Below, piece after piece: positions 1 to 7,010 of a DNA stretch of 13,295 nt. The notes beneath the pieces were generated by a model, which saw only the letters and a program-made list of their open reading frames with translations, was not told where the DNA came from and ran no database searches. Both the position numbers and the translations under genes were made by a program. This DNA is from Erysipelotrichaceae bacterium (lineage in GTDB: Bacteria; Bacillota_I; Bacilli_A; Erysipelotrichales; Erysipelotrichaceae): positions 1 through 13,295 of the forward strand of contig JABUSI010000347.1 of the NCBI GenBank assembly GCA_021442745.1. Direction: 5' to 3'. Position 1 is the first letter of the stretch. Each line of letters opens with the position of its first letter.

Positions 1-30
1 CTGACCCAGGAGAGGTAAACACAGAAGAGA

Positions 31-1188
31 TTGGGGGTTGCACACCTGCAGTTTCTGAAGAAACATCATCTGAGTTTCCTCCGGTTTATGGATATGATTT
101 TCCCGTATGTCCTGATTGCACAGGCAGCCGGAAGATGGGGTAATTTCGTGAATCAGGAAGCGTTCGGTCAGGTGGTCAGTGAGGATTATTTTGCGAAGTG
201 GCCGTCATTTCTGAATTTTATCAAAGATAACATGTTCATCAACGGTGCGTATCGGGAACCGATGTTTTTCTACGAAAGCATTGCCTGTCTGGCCGGACTG
301 GGATTGATTCTGCTGTATGAACGGACGGCGAAACCGAAACGGGGCGATCTTGGTTTTGCGTACTTCTTATGGTACGGGGCAATCCGGTTCTGGATTGAAG
401 CGAGACGGAGTGACAGTCTGATGTTTATGGGCCTGAAAATGGCGCAGATTGTTTCTCTTATATTCATTGTGTTTGCGTTAGTCGGAATGTCCGGTATTTT
501 CCTGAACAAAGAAAAGAAAACCAAACCGGTGTTGCTGTTTGACCTGGACGGAACGCTGTTGAATACCGAACCGATTATCCATGCGTCGTTTCTGCATACT
601 TTTGAGAAATTCCGTCCGGATTATACGTTAAGCGAACAGGAACTGATGGATTTCATGGGGCCGACGCTGGAGGAATCGTTTGGCAAATATCTGCCGGAAG
701 AACAGGTAGCGGATGCGATTGAATACTACCGGGTTTTCAATACGGAACATCACGGGGAATATGTAAAACCGTTTGACGGTGTGACGGAATGCCTTACGAA
801 ATGGAAAGAAGAAGGATACGTCGTAGCGATTGTGTCCAGCAAGTATACCGATACAGTGGAACTGGGATTGCAGGTCTGCGGTATGACGGGAATGTTTGAT
901 CTGGTGCTGGGACGTGACAAATACGAAAAGGCCAAACCGGATAAGTGCGGACTGATCGAAGCCTGTAAGATACTGGGTGTCAGTCAGGATCAGGCGATTT
1001 ATTTCGGGGATGCGACGTCGGATGTCAAAGCGGGTAAGAATGCCGGAATGTATACGGTGGCGTTTGTGCCGAATACGAAACGGGAAGCACAGTTGCGTGC
1101 ATCTTGTCCGAATGAAGTCGTACTGGATTTCCGGGATATTGACGAAATCATTCACCGTAACATTGTGTTCAGTCATGATGAACGATAA
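31..1188 (+). CDS. lgt-ppaX: C-terminal part of Lgt fused to PpaX-like HAD pyrophosphatase (5' end missing or broken)
   Basis: Residues 1 to about 157 match the C-terminal half of prolipoprotein diacylglyceryl transferase (Lgt), the membrane enzyme that moves diacylglycerol from phosphatidylglycerol to the lipobox cysteine of prolipoproteins. The Lgt signature is visible (AAGRWGNFVNQEAFG, about residues 32-46), as are MFFYES (78-83) and the final membrane helix (about 138-158). After a very short basic linker, residues 167-385 form a HAD-superfamily phosphatase closest to PpaX: DLDGT (171-175, nucleophile D171), VSS (268-270), KAKPDK (300-305) and GDATSD (326-331). The FLHTFEKF and FNTEHH stretches also resemble B. 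subtilis PpaX. PpaX hydrolyses the pyrophosphate released by HPr kinase/phosphorylase, and lgt and ppaX are neighbours in Bacillus. The N-terminal Lgt half, including the essential HGG region, is absent. An in-frame TAA (16-18) precedes the TTG at 31, so the true start is unknown. The fusion itself is read directly from the sequence. Confidence 0.85.
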   Translation: MGVAHLQFLKKHHLSFLRFMDMIFPYVLIAQAAGRWGNFVNQEAFGQVVSEDYFAKWPSFLNFIKDNMFINGAYREPMFFYESIACLAGLGLILLYERTAKPKRGDLGFAYFLWYGAIRFWIEARRSDSLMFMGLKMAQIVSLIFIVFALVGMSGIFLNKEKKTKPVLLFDLDGTLLNTEPIIHASFLHTFEKFRPDYTLSEQELMDFMGPTLEESFGKYLPEEQVADAIEYYRVFNTEHHGEYVKPFDGVTECLTKWKEEGYVVAIVSSKYTDTVELGLQVCGMTGMFDLVLGRDKYEKAKPDKCGLIEACKILGVSQDQAIYFGDATSDVKAGKNAGMYTVAFVPNTKREAQLRASCPNEVVLDFRDIDEIIHRNIVFSHDER

Positions 1189-1213
1189 GACGCTTTCAAT
1201 AAGCGTCTTTTTC
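1187..1213 (+). terminator. Rho-independent terminator after lgt-ppaX
   Basis: A 9-bp stem (1187-1195 with 1201-1209) has a 5-nt loop (TCAAT), and the T-run extends to 1212. It begins inside the TAA stop codon of the upstream gene. Its 3' side lies immediately upstream of the rapZ promoter, so the two transcription units are insulated. Confidence 0.85.
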
Positions 1214-1215
1214 TG

Positions 1216-1224
1216 TGGTATACT
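1216..1224 (+). promoter_or_regulatory. Extended -10 promoter of the rapZ operon
   Basis: The sequence TGGTATACT is an extended -10 element (TGn followed by a TATAAT-like hexamer at 1219-1224). The best -35 candidate is TTCAAT at 1195-1200 with an 18-bp spacer. It is weak and lies inside the terminator hairpin, which fits dependence on the extended -10. Transcription would begin near 1231, giving a leader of about 55 nt before rapZ. Confidence 0.6.
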
Positions 1225-1285
1225 ATAGATGGTACACGGATAAGCGTGGCAGGTTTTTTTGAATGTCGGAATGTGAGGTGGCAGT

Positions 1286-2134
1286 ATGAAGAACATCTTG
1301 TTTGTGGCCGGAATGTCCGGTGCGGGAAAGAGTACGGTGATGAGTATTCTGGAAGATATGGGATACCAGTGTATCGATCAGATTCCGACGGCACTGATCG
1401 GTAATCTGGTGTCATGGCTGGAAGAATCCGTGGATCCGCGGTATTCCAAAGTGGCTTTGAGTACGACAATGATTGACTTGCCGAAAATGTATCAGCTGCT
1501 GGAAGATTCGAAAGTGTCGTTTTCCTCTGTTTTTCTGGATGCCGGAAACGAACAGCTTCTGATGCGGTATAAGTTTACCAAGCATAAACATCCGATGATT
1601 CTGGAGGGACTGGCGGATTCCCTGGAAGATGCGATTGAACTGGAACGGCAGATCTGGGGAAGCGTACGGGATTTCAAGGGAACCTGTATCGATACCAGCA
1701 ATCTGAGTATTACGGAACTGAAACGAAGGATGGAAGGGATGTTTTCGGATGGCGTTCAGACAAGTTTTATGATTACGTTTGTGTCATTCGGGTATAAATA
1801 CGGTGTACCGAAAGATGCGGATTTATTGTTTGACGTGCGTTTTCTGCCGAATCCGTACTGGGAACCGTCTTTGCGGAAACTGAACGGAGACGATCCGGAA
1901 GTTTACGATTACGTAATGGAAAAGCAGCAGACGAAGGAGTATCTGGCGTATCTGACGGCATTTATTGACTATCTGCTTCCTCAATACGAAAAAGAAGGGC
2001 GGAATCATCTGACAATCGGCATCGGTTGTACCGGCGGACAGCATCGTTCGATGACACTGGTCAACTATTTATACAACCGGTACAGTACAACGTATAAATG
2101 TCTGAAAGACCATCGCGAACAAAGGGGCGAGTAA
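1286..2134 (+). CDS. rapZ: RapZ/YvcJ family nucleotide-binding protein
   Basis: This 282-residue protein is the usual length for the RapZ (YvcJ) family. The Walker A P-loop is GMSGAGKS at residues 9-16, and a Walker B-like strand VFLDA lies at 82-86. The family-specific C-terminal domain shows FGYKYGVPKDADLLFDVRF (168-186) and the diagnostic GCTGGQHRS (247-255). In E. coli RapZ guides RNase E to the GlmZ small RNA and so controls glucosamine-6-phosphate synthesis. In Firmicutes YvcJ is a nucleotide-binding protein with a less clear role; it has been linked to competence and envelope metabolism. The ATG at 1286 is preceded by GAGGTG at 1275-1280. It is the first gene of the operon and ends 1 bp before yvcK, the standard Firmicutes rapZ-yvcK-whiA order. 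The family call is firm; the precise function here is not known. Confidence 0.96.
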   Translation: MKNILFVAGMSGAGKSTVMSILEDMGYQCIDQIPTALIGNLVSWLEESVDPRYSKVALSTTMIDLPKMYQLLEDSKVSFSSVFLDAGNEQLLMRYKFTKHKHPMILEGLADSLEDAIELERQIWGSVRDFKGTCIDTSNLSITELKRRMEGMFSDGVQTSFMITFVSFGYKYGVPKDADLLFDVRFLPNPYWEPSLRKLNGDDPEVYDYVMEKQQTKEYLAYLTAFIDYLLPQYEKEGRNHLTIGIGCTGGQHRSMTLVNYLYNRYSTTYKCLKDHREQRGE

Positions 2135-2135
2135 T

Positions 2136-3071
2136 ATGAAAAAGGTAGTAGTAATCGGTGGCGGGCATGGCCAGGCGGTTATGCTTCGCGGACTGAAGGA
2201 AATCGATTCGATTGAACTGACGACAATTGTTACCGTAGCTGATGACGGCGGAAGTACCGGACGGTTACGGAGGGATTTTCATATTCCGGCTATGGGTGAT
2301 ATCCGGAACGTGATGATTGCGTTGGCCGAGTCGGAATCGTTGCTGACAAAGATTATGGATTACCGGTTCGGCAGCGAATCGGAGGATCTGGACGGGCACA
2401 ATCTGGGAAATATCATTCTGACGGCACTGACGGACAGCTGCGGAAGCTTTATGGAAGCCATCCAGCAGGTATCCAAAGTACTGGCGGTAAAAGGGGATAT
2501 CATTCCGAGTACCCTGCAGGTCATTACGTTGCATGCGATTATGGAAGACGGTACGATTGTGCGCGGGGAAAGCAATATTCCGAAGGTGCGGAACCAGATT
2601 CAGAAAGTGTTTTACCAGCAATATGTGCAGGCAACGGAAGAATCCATCCGGGCAATCAATGAAGCGGATTATATTATCCTGGGAATCGGCAGTCTGTATA
2701 CGAGTATTCTGCCGAATCTGATCATTCCGCGGATCAGGGAGGCCATTCGTCAATCGAAGGCGAAGATGATTTATTTCTGCAATGCGATGACGCAGTCCGG
2801 GGAAACGGAACAGTATTGTATGGAAGATCACGTGGACGCGATTATGCGTCATCTGGGCGATGCGATTGATGTCGTGTATTATGCCGATGACGTCATTCCG
2901 CAGGCGTGTCTGGACAATTACGCCAGGGAACACAGTACGCATGTGGAAATCCGGGATGAGAAGCACGATTATGAAGTGGTACGGATGTCTTTGCTGGAAT
3001 TTGATAAGAATCTGGTAAAGCACGATGCCGGAAAGATCCGGGAAGCGTTTCTGAAAGAGTTGGGTGAATAG
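2136..3071 (+). CDS. yvcK: YvcK/CofD-like gluconeogenesis factor
   Basis: This 311-residue member of the YvcK (2-phospho-L-lactate transferase CofD-like) family needs no cofactor F420 context. The N-terminal nucleotide-binding loop is IGGGHGQAV (residues 7-15); most relatives have GGGTG, so His11 is a mild variation. It is followed by TVADDGGSTGRLR (33-45), PAMGDIRNVM (51-60), HNLGNIIL and GIGSLYTSILPNL, all hallmarks of the family. YvcK binds UDP-sugars such as UDP-GlcNAc. In B. subtilis it is needed for growth on gluconeogenic carbon sources and for normal cell shape, apparently through control of peptidoglycan precursor supply. The ATG lies 1 bp after the rapZ stop, with its ribosome binding site (AGGGGCGA) inside rapZ, suggesting translational coupling. 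The protein should be cytoplasmic. Confidence in the family is high. Confidence 0.96.
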   Translation: MKKVVVIGGGHGQAVMLRGLKEIDSIELTTIVTVADDGGSTGRLRRDFHIPAMGDIRNVMIALAESESLLTKIMDYRFGSESEDLDGHNLGNIILTALTDSCGSFMEAIQQVSKVLAVKGDIIPSTLQVITLHAIMEDGTIVRGESNIPKVRNQIQKVFYQQYVQATEESIRAINEADYIILGIGSLYTSILPNLIIPRIREAIRQSKAKMIYFCNAMTQSGETEQYCMEDHVDAIMRHLGDAIDVVYYADDVIPQACLDNYAREHSTHVEIRDEKHDYEVVRMSLLEFDKNLVKHDAGKIREAFLKELGE

Positions 3072-3072
3072 T

Positions 3073-4041
3073 ATGTCGTTTTCTACAGACGTCAAATCGG
3101 AAATATCCAAAGTATCGATGAACGAAGAGTGCAGTAAGGCACAGCTGGCGGCTATGCTGCAGCTGTTAAGTTCCCTGACCATCTCTTCTTCCGGCCTGCA
3201 GCTGCAGGTACGGGCGGATAATCCGACCATTGTGAAACAGATTTACCGTCTGGTGCGGCAGATTTACCGTGTGGAAGTGGAATTGTCGGTCATCAAGAAG
3301 GTGAAACTGAAGAAGAACAATACCTATGTATGTAAAATATTAACGAAAGCCCGGGAAATCCTGTTTGATCTGGGATTGTGGACGGAGGAAGGCCTGCAGG
3401 TATATCCGTCGGCAGACAGGAAAATTGTATATGACGAATCTACGGATAAAGCGTATCTGTCCGGATGTTTTTTAGCCGGGGGCAGTGTGAACGATCCCGC
3501 CAAGCCGAATTATCATCTGGAAATTGCGACTAACAAGAAGGAACATGCGGCATATATTCAGAAAATCATGAAACGGCGGTATATTCCCGCTAAAATCATC
3601 GAACGGCGGTCACAGTATGTGGTGTACATCAAAACGGCGGATATTATCGTGGATTTTCTGGCAGCAATCGGGGCAACGGACTGTTCTTTCGAATTTGCGG
3701 ACATCAAGATTCAGAGGGATTATGTCAGCAGTCTTTACCGGGTAGAGAACTGTAAGATTGCCAATGAACAGAAGACGATTACCGCAGGGGTCAAGCAGTC
3801 GGAAATGATTGAATATCTGGAAGAAAAACTGGGCGGACTGGACGGACTGGAAGAAAAAATCCGGGAAGTTGCCTTGCTGCGGAAGGAATTTCCGGAATCT
3901 TCCTTAACGGAATTGTGTGCAACGTATGAAGCGCGATACGGCATTCCGATCAGCAAATCCGGTATCAAGCACCGGATCAACAAGCTGGAGGAACTGGCTG
4001 AAAAATATCGCCGTATGGATGAGAAAGGAGAAAACGTATGA
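3073..4041 (+). CDS. whiA: WhiA family DNA-binding regulator
   Basis: This 322-residue protein matches WhiA, which combines an N-terminal domain of degenerate LAGLIDADG homing-endonuclease fold with a C-terminal helix-turn-helix. The N-terminus MSFSTDVKSEIS is typical. The homing-endonuclease-like core includes AYLSGCFLAGGSVNDPAKPNYHLEI, and the C-terminus carries the HTH (SSLTELCATYEARYGIPISKSGIKHRINKLEELA). WhiA is a sporulation regulator in Streptomyces. In non-sporulating and Bacillus-type Firmicutes it affects cell division, chromosome segregation and membrane composition. I chose the ATG at 3073, not the GTG at 3064 that overlaps yvcK: it gives the family N-terminus and has GGGTG at 3062-3066 at a proper distance. 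It sits 1 bp after the yvcK stop and overlaps the next gene by ATGA. Confidence 0.95.
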   Translation: MSFSTDVKSEISKVSMNEECSKAQLAAMLQLLSSLTISSSGLQLQVRADNPTIVKQIYRLVRQIYRVEVELSVIKKVKLKKNNTYVCKILTKAREILFDLGLWTEEGLQVYPSADRKIVYDESTDKAYLSGCFLAGGSVNDPAKPNYHLEIATNKKEHAAYIQKIMKRRYIPAKIIERRSQYVVYIKTADIIVDFLAAIGATDCSFEFADIKIQRDYVSSLYRVENCKIANEQKTITAGVKQSEMIEYLEEKLGGLDGLEEKIREVALLRKEFPESSLTELCATYEARYGIPISKSGIKHRINKLEELAEKYRRMDEKGENV

Positions 4042-4292
4042 GCGGAAGAAATCTTCTGACAACCGTAATCGGAATATTGTTAGTGGTGACGCTGTGGAAG
4101 CCGCTGTTGTGGCTGGCAGTCATCGTATTGATTGCGATGGGTATTTTCTTCGGGAAAGTACTGGTGGAAAGCACGAAGGTACGGGAAGAAATTGCCAGAG
4201 ATCCGGATGCGTATTTCGAGAAACAGAAAAACGGCACCGTTATTGATGCCGAATATACGGTAACCGAAGTGGAGGAACCGGACAATGAGTGA
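4038..4292 (+). CDS. Small membrane protein of unknown function
   Basis: This 84-residue protein has a long hydrophobic stretch (about residues 5-39), enough for two membrane helices or one hairpin; KP at 21-22 marks the likely turn. An acidic soluble tail follows, containing REEIARDPDAYFEKQ and VIDAEYTV. The start codon overlaps the whiA stop as ATGA, and the stop overlaps the next gene by 8 bp, so it is almost certainly translated with its neighbours. A ribosome binding site (GAAAGGAG, about 4022-4029) precedes it. In Bacillus this slot after whiA holds crh, but there is no HPr-like sequence here. I do not recognise a family and assign no function. Confidence 0.8.
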   Translation: MSGRNLLTTVIGILLVVTLWKPLLWLAVIVLIAMGIFFGKVLVESTKVREEIARDPDAYFEKQKNGTVIDAEYTVTEVEEPDNE

Positions 4293-5181
4293 ACGGATCA
4301 TCCGGATGGCGGATAAGGACGATAAGAATTATATTCATGCCTTATGGAAGAAAACCACGGCAATGCCGGATTTGTTTCTGGAGGAGTATTTCAAGAACCG
4401 GTTTGATCCGCGGAAAATACTGGTTCTGGAGTCGGACGGGAAACCGGAAGCTGCCTTGCATATGGCACCGCACGTGATGATGCTGAACGGTAAACGGGTG
4501 ATGTATTATTACCTGATGGGAAACGTATCGCAGGAGGCATTGCTGGAAGAAGCGCTGAATACGGCTTCCACCCAATGTCTGGTTACGGTCGTACCGGTAC
4601 AGGATGATATCATCCTGGAGGCGTACGGGTTTACCCGGACGTATAACCGGAACCGGTTTACGTTTAAGCGGGATGATATCCGCAAGTACAACACGTCGAG
4701 GGTTACAACGGCGATTACCATGGGACAATGTGTGGATGCGTACAATATGTTTACGAAGACATTTGACGGGTATCAGTTGCGGGATGAGACGTATTTTGAA
4801 GAACTGGACCGCAGTTTACAGGCGCGGGGAGGTATGCTTCTGGGGTATCTGAAACCGGACGGAACGCTGAGCGGATATATGACAATGACGGTGGAACCGA
4901 AGATCTGCCGGATTGATGAAATCATCTATCTGGACGGGGAAAGTCTGGCGTGCCTTCTGGCGTATGCTGCCGGTTTGCGGTCAACCGTGGAAGTGTATAC
5001 CAGTGAGATGGAAACCATTCATCCGATTGTGCCGAATGCCCTGTTACAGAAGGCAGACGGCTGGATGGCAAGGATCAATCATGAGGAATTGTTCTGCTAT
5101 GCATACCATCTGGAACAGGGCTTGCAGCAAAAAGGAATTGACGTTTTCAGCAAGCCGAAGTACCTCAACCAAAAGGTGTGA
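4285..5181 (+). CDS. GNAT-like (Eis-type two-domain) protein with degenerate acetyl-CoA site
   Basis: This 298-residue protein has an N-terminal region resembling GNAT acetyltransferases of the Eis-like type found in Firmicutes: IHALWKK, FLEEYFKNRF, ILVLESDGKPEAALHMAPH and MLNGKRVMYYYLMGNV. The second half (from about residue 130) resembles the companion domain of these two-domain proteins. In active relatives the beta-4 strand is followed by an R/Q-x-x-G-x-G/A pyrophosphate-binding loop. Here YYYLMGNV runs directly into SQEALLEEAL with no such loop, so acetyl-CoA binding is doubtful. It is the last gene of the rapZ operon. Its ATG overlaps the upstream stop, and GGAGG lies at 4271-4275. It could be a non-catalytic scaffold or a peptide- or lipid-binding protein. 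The fold assignment is moderate and the substrate is unknown. Confidence 0.7.
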   Translation: MSERIIRMADKDDKNYIHALWKKTTAMPDLFLEEYFKNRFDPRKILVLESDGKPEAALHMAPHVMMLNGKRVMYYYLMGNVSQEALLEEALNTASTQCLVTVVPVQDDIILEAYGFTRTYNRNRFTFKRDDIRKYNTSRVTTAITMGQCVDAYNMFTKTFDGYQLRDETYFEELDRSLQARGGMLLGYLKPDGTLSGYMTMTVEPKICRIDEIIYLDGESLACLLAYAAGLRSTVEVYTSEMETIHPIVPNALLQKADGWMARINHEELFCYAYHLEQGLQQKGIDVFSKPKYLNQKV

Positions 5182-5208
5182 AATGGGCATTTGTAAGGGG
5201 TTTCTCAA

Positions 5209-5236
5209 TTGACATTAACCGATAATGTCGTATAAT
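5209..5236 (+). promoter_or_regulatory. Consensus promoter of gapA with internal palindrome
   Basis: Perfect -35 TTGACA (5209-5214) and perfect -10 TATAAT (5231-5236) are separated by 16 bp. The spacer is almost filled by a perfect 7-bp inverted repeat, GACATTA at 5211-5217 and TAATGTC at 5223-5229, with a 5-bp centre (ACCGA). The repeat includes the last four bases of the -35. This is a good position for a repressor operator. The ribosome binding site GGGAGGA lies at 5251-5257. Confidence 0.85.
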
Positions 5237-5267
5237 TAAGAAGTGTCAAAGGGAGGATTTCTATAAA

Positions 5268-6275
5268 ATGACAGTAAAAGTTGCGATTAATGGATTTGGA
5301 CGTATTGGACGTCTTGCATTCAGACAAATGTACGAAGCTGAAGGTTATGATGTTGTTGCAATCAACGACCTGACAAAGCCTGATATGTTGGCTCACTTGT
5401 TGAAGTATGACTCAACACAAGGTAAGTATAACCACACAGTTACCGCTACAGAAGATTCTATCATCGTTGATGGAAACGAAATTAAGATTTACAAGGAACC
5501 GGATGCTAACAACTGCCCATGGGGTGCTTTGGACGTTGACGTAGTTTTGGAATGTACAGGTTTCTATACATCTAAGGCTAAGGCAATGGCTCACATCAAT
5601 GCCGGCGCTAAGAAGGTTGTTATCTCTGCTCCTGCAGGAAACGATTTACCTACAATCGTTTTCAACGTTAACCATGAAACATTGACAGCTGAAGACAATG
5701 TAATCTCTGCTGCTTCTTGTACAACAAACTGCCTGGCACCTATGGCTAAGGCATTGAACGATTATGCTCCGATTCAATCCGGTATCATGACAACCGTTCA
5801 CGCTTACACAGGTGACCAGATGATCTTGGACGGCCCGCAACGTAAGGGTGACAAGAGACGTGCACGTGCCGGTGCTTGCAACATCGTTCCTAACTCAACA
5901 GGTGCTGCAAAGGCTATCGGTCTGGTAATTCCTGAATTGAACGGCAAGTTGATCGGTTCTGCTCAACGTGTTCCGACTCCTACAGGTTCTACAACGATTT
6001 TGGTTGCTGTAGTTAAGGGTACAGACGTTACTAAGGAAGGCATCAACGCTGCTATGAAGGCTGCTGCTAACGATTCTTATGCATACAATGAAGATGAAAT
6101 CGTATCCAGCGATATCGTTGGTGAAACACACGGTTCTATCTTTGATGCTACACAGACAATGGTTGCTAAGATTGACGATGAAACATTCCAGGTACAAGTT
6201 GTATCTTGGTATGACAACGAAAACTCTTACACAAGCCAGATGGTTCGTACAATCAAGTACTTCGCAGAAATCTAA
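5268..6275 (+). CDS. gapA: Glyceraldehyde-3-phosphate dehydrogenase, type I
   Basis: This 335-residue glycolytic enzyme is of normal length. It oxidises and phosphorylates glyceraldehyde-3-phosphate to 1,3-bisphosphoglycerate. The Rossmann NAD motif is INGFGRIGR (residues 7-15). Asp34 in AINDL is the residue that usually selects NAD over NADP. The catalytic cysteine is C151 in ASCTTNC, and the catalytic histidine is H178 in TVHAYTGDQ. The C-terminal WYDNENSY motif is present. The gene has its own consensus promoter and strong terminator, so it is monocistronic rather than in a cggR-gapA-pgk operon. Codon use (GCT, ACA, TCT, GGT) differs sharply from the CGG/CCG/GCG-rich neighbours upstream, as expected for a very highly expressed gene. 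The call is essentially certain. Confidence 0.98.
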   Translation: MTVKVAINGFGRIGRLAFRQMYEAEGYDVVAINDLTKPDMLAHLLKYDSTQGKYNHTVTATEDSIIVDGNEIKIYKEPDANNCPWGALDVDVVLECTGFYTSKAKAMAHINAGAKKVVISAPAGNDLPTIVFNVNHETLTAEDNVISAASCTTNCLAPMAKALNDYAPIQSGIMTTVHAYTGDQMILDGPQRKGDKRRARAGACNIVPNSTGAAKAIGLVIPELNGKLIGSAQRVPTPTGSTTILVAVVKGTDVTKEGINAAMKAAANDSYAYNEDEIVSSDIVGETHGSIFDATQTMVAKIDDETFQVQVVSWYDNENSYTSQMVRTIKYFAEI

Positions 6276-6285
6276 TAGCTTGACG

Positions 6286-6316
6286 AAAGACAATCCGAAA
6301 GGGTTGTCTTTTTTTT
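6286..6316 (+). terminator. Rho-independent terminator of gapA
   Basis: An 11-bp stem (6286-6296 with 6301-6311, one G-T pair) closes a GAAA tetraloop and is followed by T-residues to 6316. It lies in the convergent gap with the minus-strand gene ending at 6333. On the minus strand the T-run is short, so it is probably only a weak terminator for that gene. Confidence 0.93.
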
Positions 6317-6332
6317 GTGACAGATGATATTT

Positions 6333-7010
6333 TTATAACCTGAAACAGATCGCGTAGACGGTAAGGGCATATACCAGACTTGCTAACGTTCCTAACAGGT
6401 ATTTATGTTTGAAATCGCCGACGTTGCTTTTGATATCTTCGGCTCTTGCCCAGGTTTTTACCGTGATGATGAGTGCAATGGCAGAGAGATTGGAGAATCC
6501 TGCCATGATGAGGGAAAGAAGTCTTTCCATAACCCCGATCATGGAGCCGACATCAAAGAATCCGGAGGGTTCTTCGGATAAAAATACATCCGTGAACAGA
6601 TACCGGATGAAAACGGAACCTGGCATTCCCATCAGTAAAACGGCAAGTATCGTCTTCATAATAAAAATGTGATGGGTGAAAAAACTGCATGGAGAAATCC
6701 TCCGGCTGACAAACAGAATGGCAAGAATACGAGCAGTCTGACAAAACAGAAACAGGATGGTTTTCTTTTGCTTACCGTTTGTATGGATTGAAAGCTTGTC
6801 CGTAAGAACATGGATGCTTGCCAGAATCGCATAAACTTGGATGCAGATTTCCAGCGGTGTATAAAACAAAATGGGAATGAACGCAACAAGATAACGAAAC
6901 GTGCGAAAGAAAACAAGCTTACGGGTATTGTGCGCAAAGCTTGTTTCAGATGGTTGCAGATAAAAGTCTCCCACAAGATGCAAAGCGGTCATAAACGTGA
7001 AATTTACCAT
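6333..7010 (-). CDS. DUF3307-type multi-spanning membrane protein
   Basis: This 225-residue hydrophobic protein begins with MTALHLVGDFYLQ (residues 7-19), like the conserved HxxxDFxLQ opening of DUF3307 proteins. A second charged motif, ASIHVLTDKLSIH (64-76), corresponds to the His/Asp motif of the second helix in that family. Several further membrane segments follow (about 33-51, 84-100, 115-136, 158-184 and 203-222). Buried His and Asp residues (H11, D15, H67, D71) in helices hint at a metal- or substrate-binding site within the membrane; this is inference. Its ATG overlaps the stop of the upstream satD-like gene by 7 bp, with AGGAGAG as ribosome binding site, so the two proteins are translationally coupled. 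DUF3307 genes are, from memory, often found beside SatD genes. No biochemical function is known to me. Confidence 0.75.
   Translation of the reverse strand: MVNFTFMTALHLVGDFYLQPSETSFAHNTRKLVFFRTFRYLVAFIPILFYTPLEICIQVYAILASIHVLTDKLSIHTNGKQKKTILFLFCQTARILAILFVSRRISPCSFFTHHIFIMKTILAVLLMGMPGSVFIRYLFTDVFLSEEPSGFFDVGSMIGVMERLLSLIMAGFSNLSAIALIITVKTWARAEDIKSNVGDFKHKYLLGTLASLVYALTVYAICFRL

Noticed and set aside
628..1296. Open frame of 222 codons on the minus strand opposite the PpaX domain
   Set aside because: It runs through the terminator and the rapZ promoter, lacks a ribosome binding site, and is opposite a frame with clear HAD motifs.
2265..3230. Long open frame of 321 codons on the minus strand across yvcK and the whiA start
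   Set aside because: It lies wholly opposite two well-conserved genes, its product has no family motif, and it is explained by the codon bias of the plus-strand genes.
5211..5229. gapA palindrome as a Rex or CggR operator
   Set aside because: The arms GACATTA/TAATGTC lack the TTGTGA-type Rex half-site and the CGGGAC-type CggR repeat, so no known regulator is assigned.
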